A stretch of 7,342 bases of DNA from Deltaproteobacteria bacterium (GCA_021779275.1 JAJYAX010000073.1:1-7342), one strand, 5' to 3'; shown: positions 1-6,417, numbered from the stretch's first letter. Notes: generated by a model not told the origin, from the sequence alone. Translations and numbers: made by a program.

Positions 1-1953
1 GAATTCGAGCTTTTCCATGCCGCGCTGCATGGACGGCTCGGAACCGCTGGACATGACGGGATTGCCGAAATAGCAGAGCATGGCCTTCAGACGCCCGGCA
101 TTGACATCCTCTTCAAAGTAGCCGGGAATCCAGCCGCTCCAGAGACGGCCTTTATTCAGTTTGGTCTTGGAGGCATTGTTCGGCGGTTTCGGCTGATCGT
201 CCGCCCAGGCGGAGGCAAGCTTGAACTTGCGCACCAGGGCTGGCCCGCCGGGGGCGTCGAAACAGCCCATCAGGGCGTTCAGGGCCATCAGGGCCTGGGT
301 GGCGTGGACGGTGTTGGGGGCCTGGGCGACGCCGGTCCAGGAGTTGGCGCCGGCGTTCGGCGCCGCGGCCGCGAACTCACGGGCCAGCCGCTCAATGGTC
401 GCCGCAGGGACGCCGCAGATGTCCTCGGCCCAGGCGGGAGTCCTGACAATGCCGTCCTCTTCGCCCAGGAGCCGTTTCTGAAAGGCCTCAAAGCCATAGG
501 TCCACTGATCGACAAACTCCCGGTCATAGAGCTTCTCACTGACAATCACATAGCACATGGCCATGGCCATGGCCCCGTCCGTGCCGGGCCGAATCGGAAC
601 CCATTCCGTAGCGATCTCGGCCGACTCGCAGCGCCGGGGATCGACCACCACCAGCTTGGTCCCGTCCTTCACCGCCTTTTTCAGCAGGCCCACCTTCCGC
701 TGACCGGCCGAGGTGTTCAGCTCGTTGATGCCGAAGAGCAGGATAAAGCGGGAATTGGCATAGTCGATCCACGGCCGCTTTTCGCTGAAATTTTTTTCGT
801 TGGCCATCCGGGCCGGATTGTCACACATCTGGCGATGCGTCGTCTTGTGCGGGGTTCCATAGGCCGCCATCACCGCCTCATGACACCAGGCATTGAAATC
901 ATTGCCCCGGTGAAAGGCGACGGTCTCGGGATCCATGGCCTTCAATCTGTCGACGGTCATATCCAGGGCCTCTTTCCAGGAAGCCTTACGGAAGCGGCCG
1001 TTTTCCTTGATAAGGGGAGATTTGAGCCGGTAGGCCGAGTAGGCATTGTTTTGCGCATTGGCCCCCTTGATGCAGAGTCTGCCTCCGCCTTTCGGATCGC
1101 CGGGCAAGCCCTTGCAACCGGTCATGATATTGTCCTTCACCGTGACCTCCTGACCACAGAGACCCAGGCAGATATAGCAATGGGTCTTTACCGAGCGGCC
1201 CGGCGCCGGGGCCTGCGCCCCCTCGGCAATCAAGGTATACCCCCCTTCGAGCCCCAGGGCGGCGATGGCCTTGCTCATATGCTCAAGGACATGGACATAG
1301 GCTCCGTCGGCGTCCTGCTGTGACAAGGCCGTAAAGGAATACATCCGTTCATTGAACAGAAAGCTCATGGTCATCTCGGCCAGACCACGATAGAAATCAC
1401 TGGTGGTGGCTCCGGTCAGGACCGCGCAGAAATCAACACACCAGCCCATCAGATGATTGCGCAGGAAGTCAAACTGGCTGTCCCGCCCCTCCCCCTTCGC
1501 CGCTTTTTCGGCGAGATAGCGCATAAATTCGAGCTCGACGGCGATATGATCATCGAGATCCGCGTAGTTTTCACGCTTGCCGACCCCCGCCTCACGATAG
1601 GCCTTCCGCACTGCGGCCAAGGGCTCCTGCATAACCAGCGGTTCCCGTGCCTGATAGCAGGATTCATAGGGGAAGGCCGGATTTCTGCCGGCATTCAGGA
1701 ACAACTCGGCATAATCATGCCGCAATTCACGGTAGGCCGCCTCGACCGGCCTGCCCTTCAGATAGGAGGTAATCCGACCTATCCCCGAACAGAAATCCTG
1801 AATACTGCAGCTGTCCTGCAGATCAAGGAGTTGCTGGAAAAAGAGTCCGTTCCCCATCTTCCCGACCAGCTCTTCCGGGATCTCGTCCCGGAACATGGCG
1901 GAGAGGAAGTGATAGACTTGGGCCCTGGCCTGATTCAATTCTCGAAAATCCAT
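1..1953 (-). CDS. TorD-like chaperone fused to molybdopterin oxidoreductase (3' end cut off by window edge)
   Basis: I translated this strand directly: 651 codons are open from ATG 1953 to base 1, so the C-terminus lies outside. Residues about 1-215 look like a TorD/DmsD/NarJ-type chaperone: RHDYAELFLNAGRNPAFPYE (78-97) and DLDDHIAVELEFM (132-144) match the family's LFL..G..P..PYES and E.DHI..EL.FM signatures. After a linker comes a MopB-type catalytic domain: [4Fe-4S] cysteines C259, C262, C266 and C294 (CX2CX3CX27C), with the usual Lys two residues after the fourth Cys. C377, in HRQMCDNPARMAN, is the probable molybdenum ligand. DPRRCESAEIATEWVPIRPG (about 433-452) is typical of bis-MGD enzymes. 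The start at 1953 is preferred over ATG 1965 because GGAGAAG lies just upstream. It is last in an operon, 13 bases after the response regulator. No Tat signal is seen, so a cytoplasmic location is inferred. The substrate is unknown; thiosulfate/polysulfide-reductase-like or formate-dehydrogenase-like enzymes are possible. Confidence 0.93.
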   Translation of the reverse strand, partial: MDFRELNQARAQVYHFLSAMFRDEIPEELVGKMGNGLFFQQLLDLQDSCSIQDFCSGIGRITSYLKGRPVEAAYRELRHDYAELFLNAGRNPAFPYESCYQAREPLVMQEPLAAVRKAYREAGVGKRENYADLDDHIAVELEFMRYLAEKAAKGEGRDSQFDFLRNHLMGWCVDFCAVLTGATTSDFYRGLAEMTMSFLFNERMYSFTALSQQDADGAYVHVLEHMSKAIAALGLEGGYTLIAEGAQAPAPGRSVKTHCYICLGLCGQEVTVKDNIMTGCKGLPGDPKGGGRLCIKGANAQNNAYSAYRLKSPLIKENGRFRKASWKEALDMTVDRLKAMDPETVAFHRGNDFNAWCHEAVMAAYGTPHKTTHRQMCDNPARMANEKNFSEKRPWIDYANSRFILLFGINELNTSAGQRKVGLLKKAVKDGTKLVVVDPRRCESAEIATEWVPIRPGTDGAMAMAMCYVIVSEKLYDREFVDQWTYGFEAFQKRLLGEEDGIVRTPAWAEDICGVPAATIERLAREFAAAAPNAGANSWTGVAQAPNTVHATQALMALNALMGCFDAPGGPALVRKFKLASAWADDQPKPPNNASKTKLNKGRLWSGWIPGYFEEDVNAGRLKAMLCYFGNPVMSSGSEPSMQRGMEKLEF

Positions 1954-1956
1954 TGT

Positions 1957-1963
1957 CTTCTCC
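1957..1963 (-). promoter_or_regulatory. Ribosome binding site deciding the start of the TorD-molybdoenzyme gene
   Basis: GGAGAAG sits immediately before ATG 1953 with normal spacing. The in-frame ATG at 1965 has only AT-rich sequence upstream, so the protein most likely begins MDFRELNQ. Confidence 0.65.
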
Positions 1964-1966
1964 ATA

Positions 1967-2353
1967 TTAAATAGAAATTGGGCTCTTCCGGCTCTTGCCC
2001 TTGAGAACCTTCTCGACCTTCTCTTCAAGCTCCTGGCGATCAATCGGCTTGACACAGTACTCATCCGCCCCGAGACTGATGGCCTCCCTGGCCGTCTCGA
2101 CAGTGGGATATCCGGTCAACATGATGGCGCGCATATCAGGACGAACCTGTTTCAGCAGGGCCAGGACCGCAACCCCGCTCATTTTCTGCAACTTGATATC
2201 AAGGATGGCCAGATCGACCGCCTCTGTCTTGGCAAACTGCAGCGCCGCATCTTCTTCGGTAAAGGTATGCACCGAATGACCCTTCTTGGTCAGGATCTTT
2301 CCGATCAGGACCGTTGCATCGAGAACATCGTCAAGCACCAGTATTTCAGCCAT
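1967..2353 (-). CDS. Single-domain response regulator (CheY-like receiver)
   Basis: This is a 128-residue stand-alone receiver with no DNA-binding or enzymatic output domain. Numbered from the chosen Met (MAEILVLDD), the acidic pair is D8/D9, the phosphoacceptor is D52 (AILDIKL), the switch threonine is T80 (LTGYP) and the conserved lysine is K102 (CVKP). All receiver catalytic residues are therefore present. ATG 2353 is chosen over ATG 2365 because GGAGG lies five bases before it; the longer form would add MEEK. The gene lies between the histidine kinase (30 bases upstream) and the molybdoenzyme (13 bases downstream), so it is probably co-transcribed with both. It may act by protein-protein contact or as a phosphate relay or sink for the kinase. 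The family is certain; the partner is inferred from gene order. Confidence 0.95.
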   Translation of the reverse strand: MAEILVLDDVLDATVLIGKILTKKGHSVHTFTEEDAALQFAKTEAVDLAILDIKLQKMSGVAVLALLKQVRPDMRAIMLTGYPTVETAREAISLGADEYCVKPIDRQELEEKVEKVLKGKSRKSPISI

Positions 2354-2358
2354 TTTTT

Positions 2359-2363
2359 CCTCC
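2359..2363 (-). promoter_or_regulatory. Strong Shine-Dalgarno (GGAGG) for the response regulator
   Basis: GGAGG followed by five A residues precedes ATG 2353, which is near-ideal spacing. It overlaps the alternative ATG at 2365, making that longer start less likely. Confidence 0.7.
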
Positions 2364-2383
2364 ATTTTTCCTGTAGCGGATAC

Positions 2384-3967
2384 TCAGATCGAACCACCAG
2401 CCTGAGACCCTGATATTTCCTGTTTCTGTTCATCTTCTACCGGGAGTGTTATCCGAAAGAGTGTCCCCTGAAGCAGCCCCTGCCTATCATGCACCGGGCT
2501 TTCAACCTGAATGGCGCCGCCATGCTCGTGAATAATGCCGTAGGAGACGGACAGGCCGAGGCCGGTCCCCTGCCCCACCGGCTTGGTGGTAAAAAACGGC
2601 TCGAAGATCCTGGCCTGGTTTTTCTCCGGTACGCCATGCCCGGTATCCCTGACCTCAACGACCACTGACCGGCCCTCCTCGTGCAGATGGGTCCGGAGGA
2701 AAAGCTCCCCTCCGCCCATATCCAGCATGGCATGATGGGCGTTATTGACAAGATTTACAAAGACCTGCCGCAGCTTTTCCGGATCACCGGTTATCGACGG
2801 CAGGCCTTTTCCCAGATCGAGGTGAACGCTGATACGGCTGAGGCTCAGGGTATGTTCGGTCACCGCCATGACATCCGCCAGGATCTCGTTGAGATTCACC
2901 TCCTCCCGCGTACTTCCCGACTGCCGGGAGAATTTGAGGAGATCGGAGACGATCTTTCTGCTGGCCTTGGTCTGCCTCTCAATGACCTGCAGCCCCTGAT
3001 GCTGTTCACTCCCCGCCTCAAATTCATCCATCATCAGCTGAGAATAGCCGAGGATGATCCCGAGGGGGGTATTGATCTCATGGGCAATCCCCGCCGCCAT
3101 CTGCCCCACCGAGGCCATCTTCTCGCTGGCCGCCAATTGCTCCATCATAACTTTCAGTCTGGTAAGATCCTTGGCGATAACCTCGGAACCCAGCATCTCC
3201 CCTTTTTCACCGAAGATCGCCGTGGCCGAGAGCAGCACCGAGATTGGAGAACCGTCCTTTCTGGCAAAGGCAAGATTCAGGTCCTTGATGTACCCGTCCT
3301 GCGCCAGCATCCCGGAATAGGACCGGATGTCTTCGGGATAAGCGAATAAATCGGCCAGCAGCAGGTTTGTTGTCTCTTCCCTGCTGTAACCGAGCATCTG
3401 AAAACCGGAATCATTCATATCCACGAGCCGATTGTCGGCATCGCTGAAAAAGACCATGTCCTTGGATTCGGAAAAGAGATGGCGGAACTTTTTTTCCGAC
3501 TGGGACAATTCTTCCGTCCGTTCCTCAACCTTATGTTCAAGATTCTGGTTGAGATCGCGCAGCTGCATCGCGGCCGCAGCCAGATCACGGTTGGCGTTCT
3601 TCAGCTTGCCCGCCTCAAGGTCGAGGGCCTCGTAGGCCTGGACGCCCTTATGATAAAAGATCATCACCGCCGCCACCGAGATCATGAATAAACTGTTGAA
3701 TCCGCCGGAATAGGAAGAGATGTCCATCCAGATATCGGCGCGTCCGGCAATCAGCAGAAACTGTTTAACGAGGTGGCCGACGGCCCGCGAGATAGCAAAG
3801 GCGGCGATGGCGAAGGTAACGTAATAAAGATATCCCCAGACGAAATTATCAGGCTGCCTGCGGGTGAGCAGGCGGGCATACCGCCAGGCCAGGAAGGAAA
3901 AAGCGATATTGGCGGCGGAGCCGAGGATATCGAGAAAAATGGCCGGAAGAAGTGGAAGACCGTCCAT
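2384..3967 (-). CDS. Membrane-bound PAS-domain sensor histidine kinase
   Basis: The protein has 527 residues and starts MDGLPLLP. Three hydrophobic segments lie at about 7-30, 45-72 and 88-105. A charged helical or coiled-coil linker (about 110-160) is followed by a PAS domain (about 161-270: [33 protein letters not shown]). The HisKA dimerisation domain carries the phosphoacceptor H296 in [11 protein letters not shown]. The HATPase domain has an N box ([10 protein letters not shown], 405-414), G1 (DTGHG, 441-445), F box (FEPFFTTK, 455-462) and G2 (GTGLGLS, 467-473). All catalytic motifs are intact, so it should autophosphorylate. The same frame stays open upstream to 4540, but that part overlaps the preceding gene in another frame, whereas AGGAGGG precedes ATG 3967. 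The start overlaps the upstream stop by one base (TGATG), implying translational coupling. Likely targets are the adjacent receiver and possibly the NtrC-type regulator. The ligand is unknown. Confidence 0.95.
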   Translation of the reverse strand: MDGLPLLPAIFLDILGSAANIAFSFLAWRYARLLTRRQPDNFVWGYLYYVTFAIAAFAISRAVGHLVKQFLLIAGRADIWMDISSYSGGFNSLFMISVAAVMIFYHKGVQAYEALDLEAGKLKNANRDLAAAAMQLRDLNQNLEHKVEERTEELSQSEKKFRHLFSESKDMVFFSDADNRLVDMNDSGFQMLGYSREETTNLLLADLFAYPEDIRSYSGMLAQDGYIKDLNLAFARKDGSPISVLLSATAIFGEKGEMLGSEVIAKDLTRLKVMMEQLAASEKMASVGQMAAGIAHEINTPLGIILGYSQLMMDEFEAGSEQHQGLQVIERQTKASRKIVSDLLKFSRQSGSTREEVNLNEILADVMAVTEHTLSLSRISVHLDLGKGLPSITGDPEKLRQVFVNLVNNAHHAMLDMGGGELFLRTHLHEEGRSVVVEVRDTGHGVPEKNQARIFEPFFTTKPVGQGTGLGLSVSYGIIHEHGGAIQVESPVHDRQGLLQGTLFRITLPVEDEQKQEISGSQAGGSI

Positions 3968-4440
3968 CAGCCCTCCTCTCTTTTGTCCCGGTCGACGGAA
4001 CGATAAAAGGAGCGCATGGCGAGAAAGAGAAAAAACAAGGCCGGAGCACAGACCAGGTGATCCAAGGCGGTAACATAGTAGACCCACTTGCCGAAGGTCA
4101 CCGGCAGAAGCAGGAGGGCCGAGAGATACTCGTCCTCGGTGGAAATAGCCCCCTCCGCCAGGGACATCTGGGAAAAATGGCCGATAAAGGCGATGGCGTT
4201 CCAGAACATCATCAACAGGCAGAACCGCTGCAGGTAGACCCACCCCACCCCGGTAAAAGAGCTTCTCCTGATATCCCAGAAGAGATAGGCCAGGGCTCCC
4301 AGATACTGGATATGCGCAAGCTGATGCACTACAATCCCCTCGGATGATCCGTGGGTCTGTAGGGCCCAGGCATCCTTGCAGAGCAGCAAGACCAAGAGAA
4401 GGGGCGCGAATAACAGGCCCCTGTATACAGTGGATTTCAT
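3967..4440 (-). CDS. Small multi-pass membrane protein, probable co-sensor of the kinase
   Basis: The 157-residue protein belongs to no family I recognise. The N-terminus (MKSTVYRG, then a Leu-rich stretch to AWA at 24-26) looks like a Sec signal peptide or first membrane anchor with a cleavage-like site before LQTHG. Further hydrophobic segments lie at about 40-57, 66-88, 105-118 and 123-146, and the tail is short and basic (RSVDRDKREEG). H39, H43, H88 and H128 lie at or near predicted membrane ends, so heme or metal binding is possible but unproven. It is first in the operon. AGAGG lies eight bases before ATG 4440, and its stop overlaps the kinase start by one base, which strongly suggests a functional pair in which this protein senses or modulates the kinase. 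The call as a real gene is firm; the role is inference. Confidence 0.85.
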   Translation of the reverse strand: MKSTVYRGLLFAPLLLVLLLCKDAWALQTHGSSEGIVVHQLAHIQYLGALAYLFWDIRRSSFTGVGWVYLQRFCLLMMFWNAIAFIGHFSQMSLAEGAISTEDEYLSALLLLPVTFGKWVYYVTALDHLVCAPALFFLFLAMRSFYRSVDRDKREEG

Positions 4441-4448
4441 GGTTGTTA

Positions 4449-4453
4449 CCTCT
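4449..4453 (-). promoter_or_regulatory. Ribosome binding site of the membrane protein gene
   Basis: AGAGG lies eight bases before ATG 4440. It directly follows the 4455-4474 inverted repeat, so folding or occupancy of that repeat could affect translation. Confidence 0.5.
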
Positions 4454-4454
4454 A

Positions 4455-4474
4455 GTGCAACAGACGTGTTGCAC
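4455..4474. promoter_or_regulatory. Perfect inverted repeat, candidate operator or mRNA hairpin
   Basis: GTGCAACA and TGTTGCAC are exact reverse complements separated by four bases. The repeat lies 15 bases before the operon's first start codon and abuts the ribosome binding site. It could be a dimeric regulator site, or in the mRNA an eight-pair stem with a four-base loop. It does not match the FNR (TTGAT-N4-ATCAA) or CRP (TGTGA-N6-TCACA) consensus. The symmetry is certain; the function is inferred. Confidence 0.6.
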
Positions 4475-4515
4475 GACCATCTTTAACAATCGGCCCTTTG
4501 AGGGACAAAGGGTGG

Positions 4516-4532
4516 ATGCAAGCCCCAATCCT
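4516..4532 (-). promoter_or_regulatory. Candidate sigma54 (-24/-12) promoter of the kinase operon
   Basis: On the minus strand AGGATTGGGGCTTGCAT has the essential GG-N10-GC spacing and a full TTGCA at -12. The -24 half is weak: GG is present but the following CAC is not. Transcription would start near 4506, giving a leader of about 66 bases. Support comes from the neighbouring NtrC-type activator, which has an intact GAFTGA motif, and from dyads upstream at typical enhancer distance. Confidence 0.38.
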
Positions 4533-4590
4533 CCGGACACTGTTTCATGTCAATGCAGAATCGATACCAAATTAACTCCGGGAAGGGCAA

Positions 4591-4619
4591 TTCAATGAAA
4601 ATATCCATTATGCATTGAA
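4591..4619. promoter_or_regulatory. Inverted repeat, candidate activator (UAS) site
   Basis: TTCAATG and CATTGAA are perfect reverse complements separated by 15 bases in AT-rich DNA. The centre lies about 100 bases upstream of the predicted sigma54 start, in the usual range for NtrC-family enhancer sites. Seven-base arms can occur by chance, so this is tentative. Confidence 0.3.
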
Positions 4620-4678
4620 ATAAAAGGGATTATTGCTGAGACGGGTCGTTCGTTGAACGGCGGCAGGAAGTGCCTGGA

Positions 4679-4710
4679 GCGCAACAAAAATGTGGCTGCG
4701 CAACATTTTT
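4679..4710. repeat. Repeat cluster: GCGCAACA direct repeats and AAAAATGT/ACATTTTT inverted repeat
   Basis: GCGCAACA occurs at 4679-4686 and again at 4698-4705. AAAAATGT (4686-4693) and ACATTTTT (4703-4710) form a perfect 8+8 inverted repeat with a nine-base spacer. The GCGCAACA units differ by one base from the GTGCAACA arm of the 4455-4474 palindrome, hinting at one recognition sequence used several times in this spacer. Confidence 0.45.
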
Positions 4711-4762
4711 AATGCACCGGCCGCCAGAGAGAATCTCTTCAAAAGGAGGAGGGCGCCAGGCG

Positions 4763-4794
4763 GGGAATCCGAGAAGGCCACCCCTCGGATTCCC
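4763..4794 (-). terminator. Strong hairpin downstream of the NtrC-type gene, probable terminator
   Basis: GGGAATCCGAG (4763-4773) and CTCGGATTCCC (4784-4794) form a perfect 11-pair stem with a ten-base loop, 24 bases past the NtrC-type stop codon. In minus-strand RNA only a short U run (TTTT at 4741-4744) follows, about 18 bases beyond the stem, so this is not a canonical intrinsic terminator. It may be an attenuating or RNA-stabilising hairpin. Confidence 0.5.
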
Positions 4795-4818
4795 GCTGCA
4801 AAAAGGCGGGCGGAGGGC

Positions 4819-6264
4819 TTATCCTTTTTTACCGCGGAACTCTTCGACGGAAATCCGGTAGCGACGCAAAAGCCGTTGCAGGGCCTGGCGTTCCATGCCG
4901 CAGGTCTTTGCCGCAGAGGAGATATTCCCCTCTGATCGGCCGAGTGCCGAGCGGAGGTAGGATTCGGTAAATTCTTTCAGAACAACCTCTTTAGCCCCGG
5001 CATAATCCAGCTGACGCAGGTGTTCCGAAGAGGGGTTGATCTGGTTTTTTTCCGGAGTCTGCTCCGGTGTATCCAACATCAGATCCTTTTTCTCTATCAT
5101 TTTTCCGGTGCAGAGAAAGACCGCCCGGTTGATGGTATTCTGCAATTCACGCACATTCCCGCGCCATGGGTGGTGGAAGAGCAGCTGCAGGGCCTGTTCC
5201 GAGAATTCCAGCTCCGGCCGGCCATACTCCTGGCGGTATTTTTTCAAAAAATGATGGATGAGCAGAGGAATGTCAGACTGTATCTCACTCAGGCCGGGCA
5301 TGGTTACGGTCATCACATTCAGGCGGTAGAAGAGATCCTCGCGGAATTCACCCCTGGCAATTTTTGCCTCGATATCCTGATTGGTTGAAGCCACCACCCG
5401 GACATCCACGGCCAGGGTCCTGGTCTGGCCCAGGGGCTGGATCTCCTTTTCCTGCAGAACCCGCAGCAGCTTCGTCTGGATGGAGACCGGGATATCGGCG
5501 ATTTCGTCCAGCAGGATGGTGGAGTGATTGGCCTCTATGAACAGGCCATCCTTATCCCTGTCGGCGCCGGTGAAGGCCCCCTTGCAATAGCCAAAGAGTT
5601 CGCTTTCAAGAATATGTTCCGGCAGGGCCGGACAGTTTACCGTGACCATCCGCCGCCCGGCCCGGCCGGACATCGCATGCAGCGCCCTGGCCGCCAGCTC
5701 CTTGCCGGTCCCTGATTCACCGCGAATAAGCACGGTCATGCTGCTGGGTGCAAGTCGCCGCAGGAGATCACGAACCTGCAGCAATCGCGGAGAGTTACCG
5801 ATAAAGCCATAGAATTCATTGATTCCGGAGAACTGGTGCCGCAACTCCTCGAATTTCTGTTTTTCCCGCAGGAGCTCGGTCCGTTCCATCGCCCGGGCCA
5901 CGGCATGGAGGATCTGATCGTTATCAAAGGGTTTCTGGAAGAAATCGTAGACACCGTTCTTCAACATCTGGACGGCCATCTCCACCGTGCCGTATCCCGT
6001 CATGATGATGGTCGTCATGGTGGAGTCGATTTCCTGCAGGCGTCCGAAAAACTCCACCCCGTCCATACCCGGCATTTTAATATCGGTGAGGACCACATCA
6101 GGCAACCAGCCATGAATTATTTCCAGTCCCCGGCCGCCGGAATCGGCCAGCCGGACATCATAACCACCCTTTTTCACGAGGATCTTAGCCAGAAGCCCCT
6201 GCATATCCGGTTCATCGTCGACAACGAGAACCCGCCTGGGATTGTCCGTAGTTTGCTCGCTCAT
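4819..6264 (-). CDS. NtrC-family sigma54-dependent response regulator
   Basis: The 481-residue protein has the normal length and order for the family. The receiver (about 11-125) carries D16/D17, phosphoacceptor D61 (LTDIKMPG), T89 and K111 (QKPF). The AAA+ domain (about 153-385) has Walker A GESGTGKE (182-189), the sigma54-contacting GAFTGA loop (229-234), Walker B LLDEI with D253/E254, and REDLFYRLNV with the arginine-finger region. The C-terminus (about 440-475) is a Fis-type helix-turn-helix. It should activate sigma54 promoters as an oligomer once phosphorylated. An oddity is FGYCK before GAFTGA, where FGHEK is usual. The Shine-Dalgarno (AAGGA) is close to ATG 6264 and overlaps a palindrome. 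The following operon (membrane protein, kinase, receiver, molybdoenzyme) is a likely target, and its kinase a likely partner. Confidence 0.96.
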   Translation of the reverse strand: MSEQTTDNPRRVLVVDDEPDMQGLLAKILVKKGGYDVRLADSGGRGLEIIHGWLPDVVLTDIKMPGMDGVEFFGRLQEIDSTMTTIIMTGYGTVEMAVQMLKNGVYDFFQKPFDNDQILHAVARAMERTELLREKQKFEELRHQFSGINEFYGFIGNSPRLLQVRDLLRRLAPSSMTVLIRGESGTGKELAARALHAMSGRAGRRMVTVNCPALPEHILESELFGYCKGAFTGADRDKDGLFIEANHSTILLDEIADIPVSIQTKLLRVLQEKEIQPLGQTRTLAVDVRVVASTNQDIEAKIARGEFREDLFYRLNVMTVTMPGLSEIQSDIPLLIHHFLKKYRQEYGRPELEFSEQALQLLFHHPWRGNVRELQNTINRAVFLCTGKMIEKKDLMLDTPEQTPEKNQINPSSEHLRQLDYAGAKEVVLKEFTESYLRSALGRSEGNISSAAKTCGMERQALQRLLRRYRISVEEFRGKKG

Positions 6265-6271
6265 GATCCTT

Positions 6272-6285
6272 CACTATCGATAGTG
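6272..6285. promoter_or_regulatory. 14-base perfect palindrome at the NtrC-type gene's ribosome binding site
   Basis: CACTATCGATAGTG is fully self-complementary with no spacer. It ends seven bases before ATG 6264 and touches the AAGGA ribosome binding site. Binding here could repress or autoregulate the gene. It lies in the 153-base divergent spacer shared with the plus-strand DRR protein gene, so it could affect both. Confidence 0.5.
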
Positions 6286-6417
6286 TTCGCTACCGGCAAA
6301 ATAGATGAGATGTTGAAAAAAGTTTGCTTTTGAAAATGAATGTATTACAGAAGACTTATGTATGTTTTTTGCAGTTATTAATGATTCCGGAAGTAATCTC
6401 AACGAAAGCAGACAATA

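Larger units (their letters stand above)
4441..4818. other. 378-base non-coding regulatory spacer
   Basis: This spacer lies between the NtrC-type gene and the membrane protein/kinase operon, both reading leftward. No convincing gene was found; short plus-strand open frames across it show no family resemblance. It holds, from the operon start outward: a perfect 8+8 inverted repeat at 4455-4474, a sigma54-like -24/-12 element at 4516-4532, an inverted repeat centred near 4605, a repeat cluster at 4679-4710 and a strong hairpin at 4763-4794. The density of dyads fits an activator-controlled promoter region plus the 3' hairpin of the upstream gene. Confidence 0.7.

Noticed and set aside
1..6. EcoRI site (GAATTC) exactly at the window start, possible cloning boundary
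   Set aside because: The reading frame runs naturally into it and other GAATTC sites occur inside the window, so it cannot be called an artefact from sequence alone.
555..573. Short GGCCAT tandem repeat
   Set aside because: It simply encodes an Ala-Met run (AMAMAM) in a helix of the molybdoenzyme; not a mobile or regulatory repeat.
304..1323. Long plus-strand open frame (339 codons)
   Set aside because: It is antisense to the molybdoenzyme frame, which carries clear Fe-S and molybdopterin motifs. High GC codon use opens this opposite frame; its protein resembles no family.
1453..1974. Plus-strand open frame of 173 codons
   Set aside because: It is antisense to the TorD-like domain, which has recognisable family signatures on the minus strand.
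3968..4540. N-terminal extension of the histidine kinase frame to ATG 4540
   Set aside because: It overlaps the membrane protein gene in another frame, reads as low-quality Cys/Pro/Gly-rich sequence, and ATG 3967 has its own AGGAGGG.
4548..4553. Perfect TTGACA (-35 like) on the minus strand before the kinase operon
   Set aside because: No acceptable -10 hexamer occurs at 16-18 bases, so a sigma70 promoter here is not supported.
6374..6402. TTGAGA-N17-AATAAC on the minus strand, possible sigma70 promoter for the NtrC-type gene
   Set aside because: The -10 matches only four of six bases in AT-rich DNA and gives a leader of about 100 bases; too weak to list as a feature.
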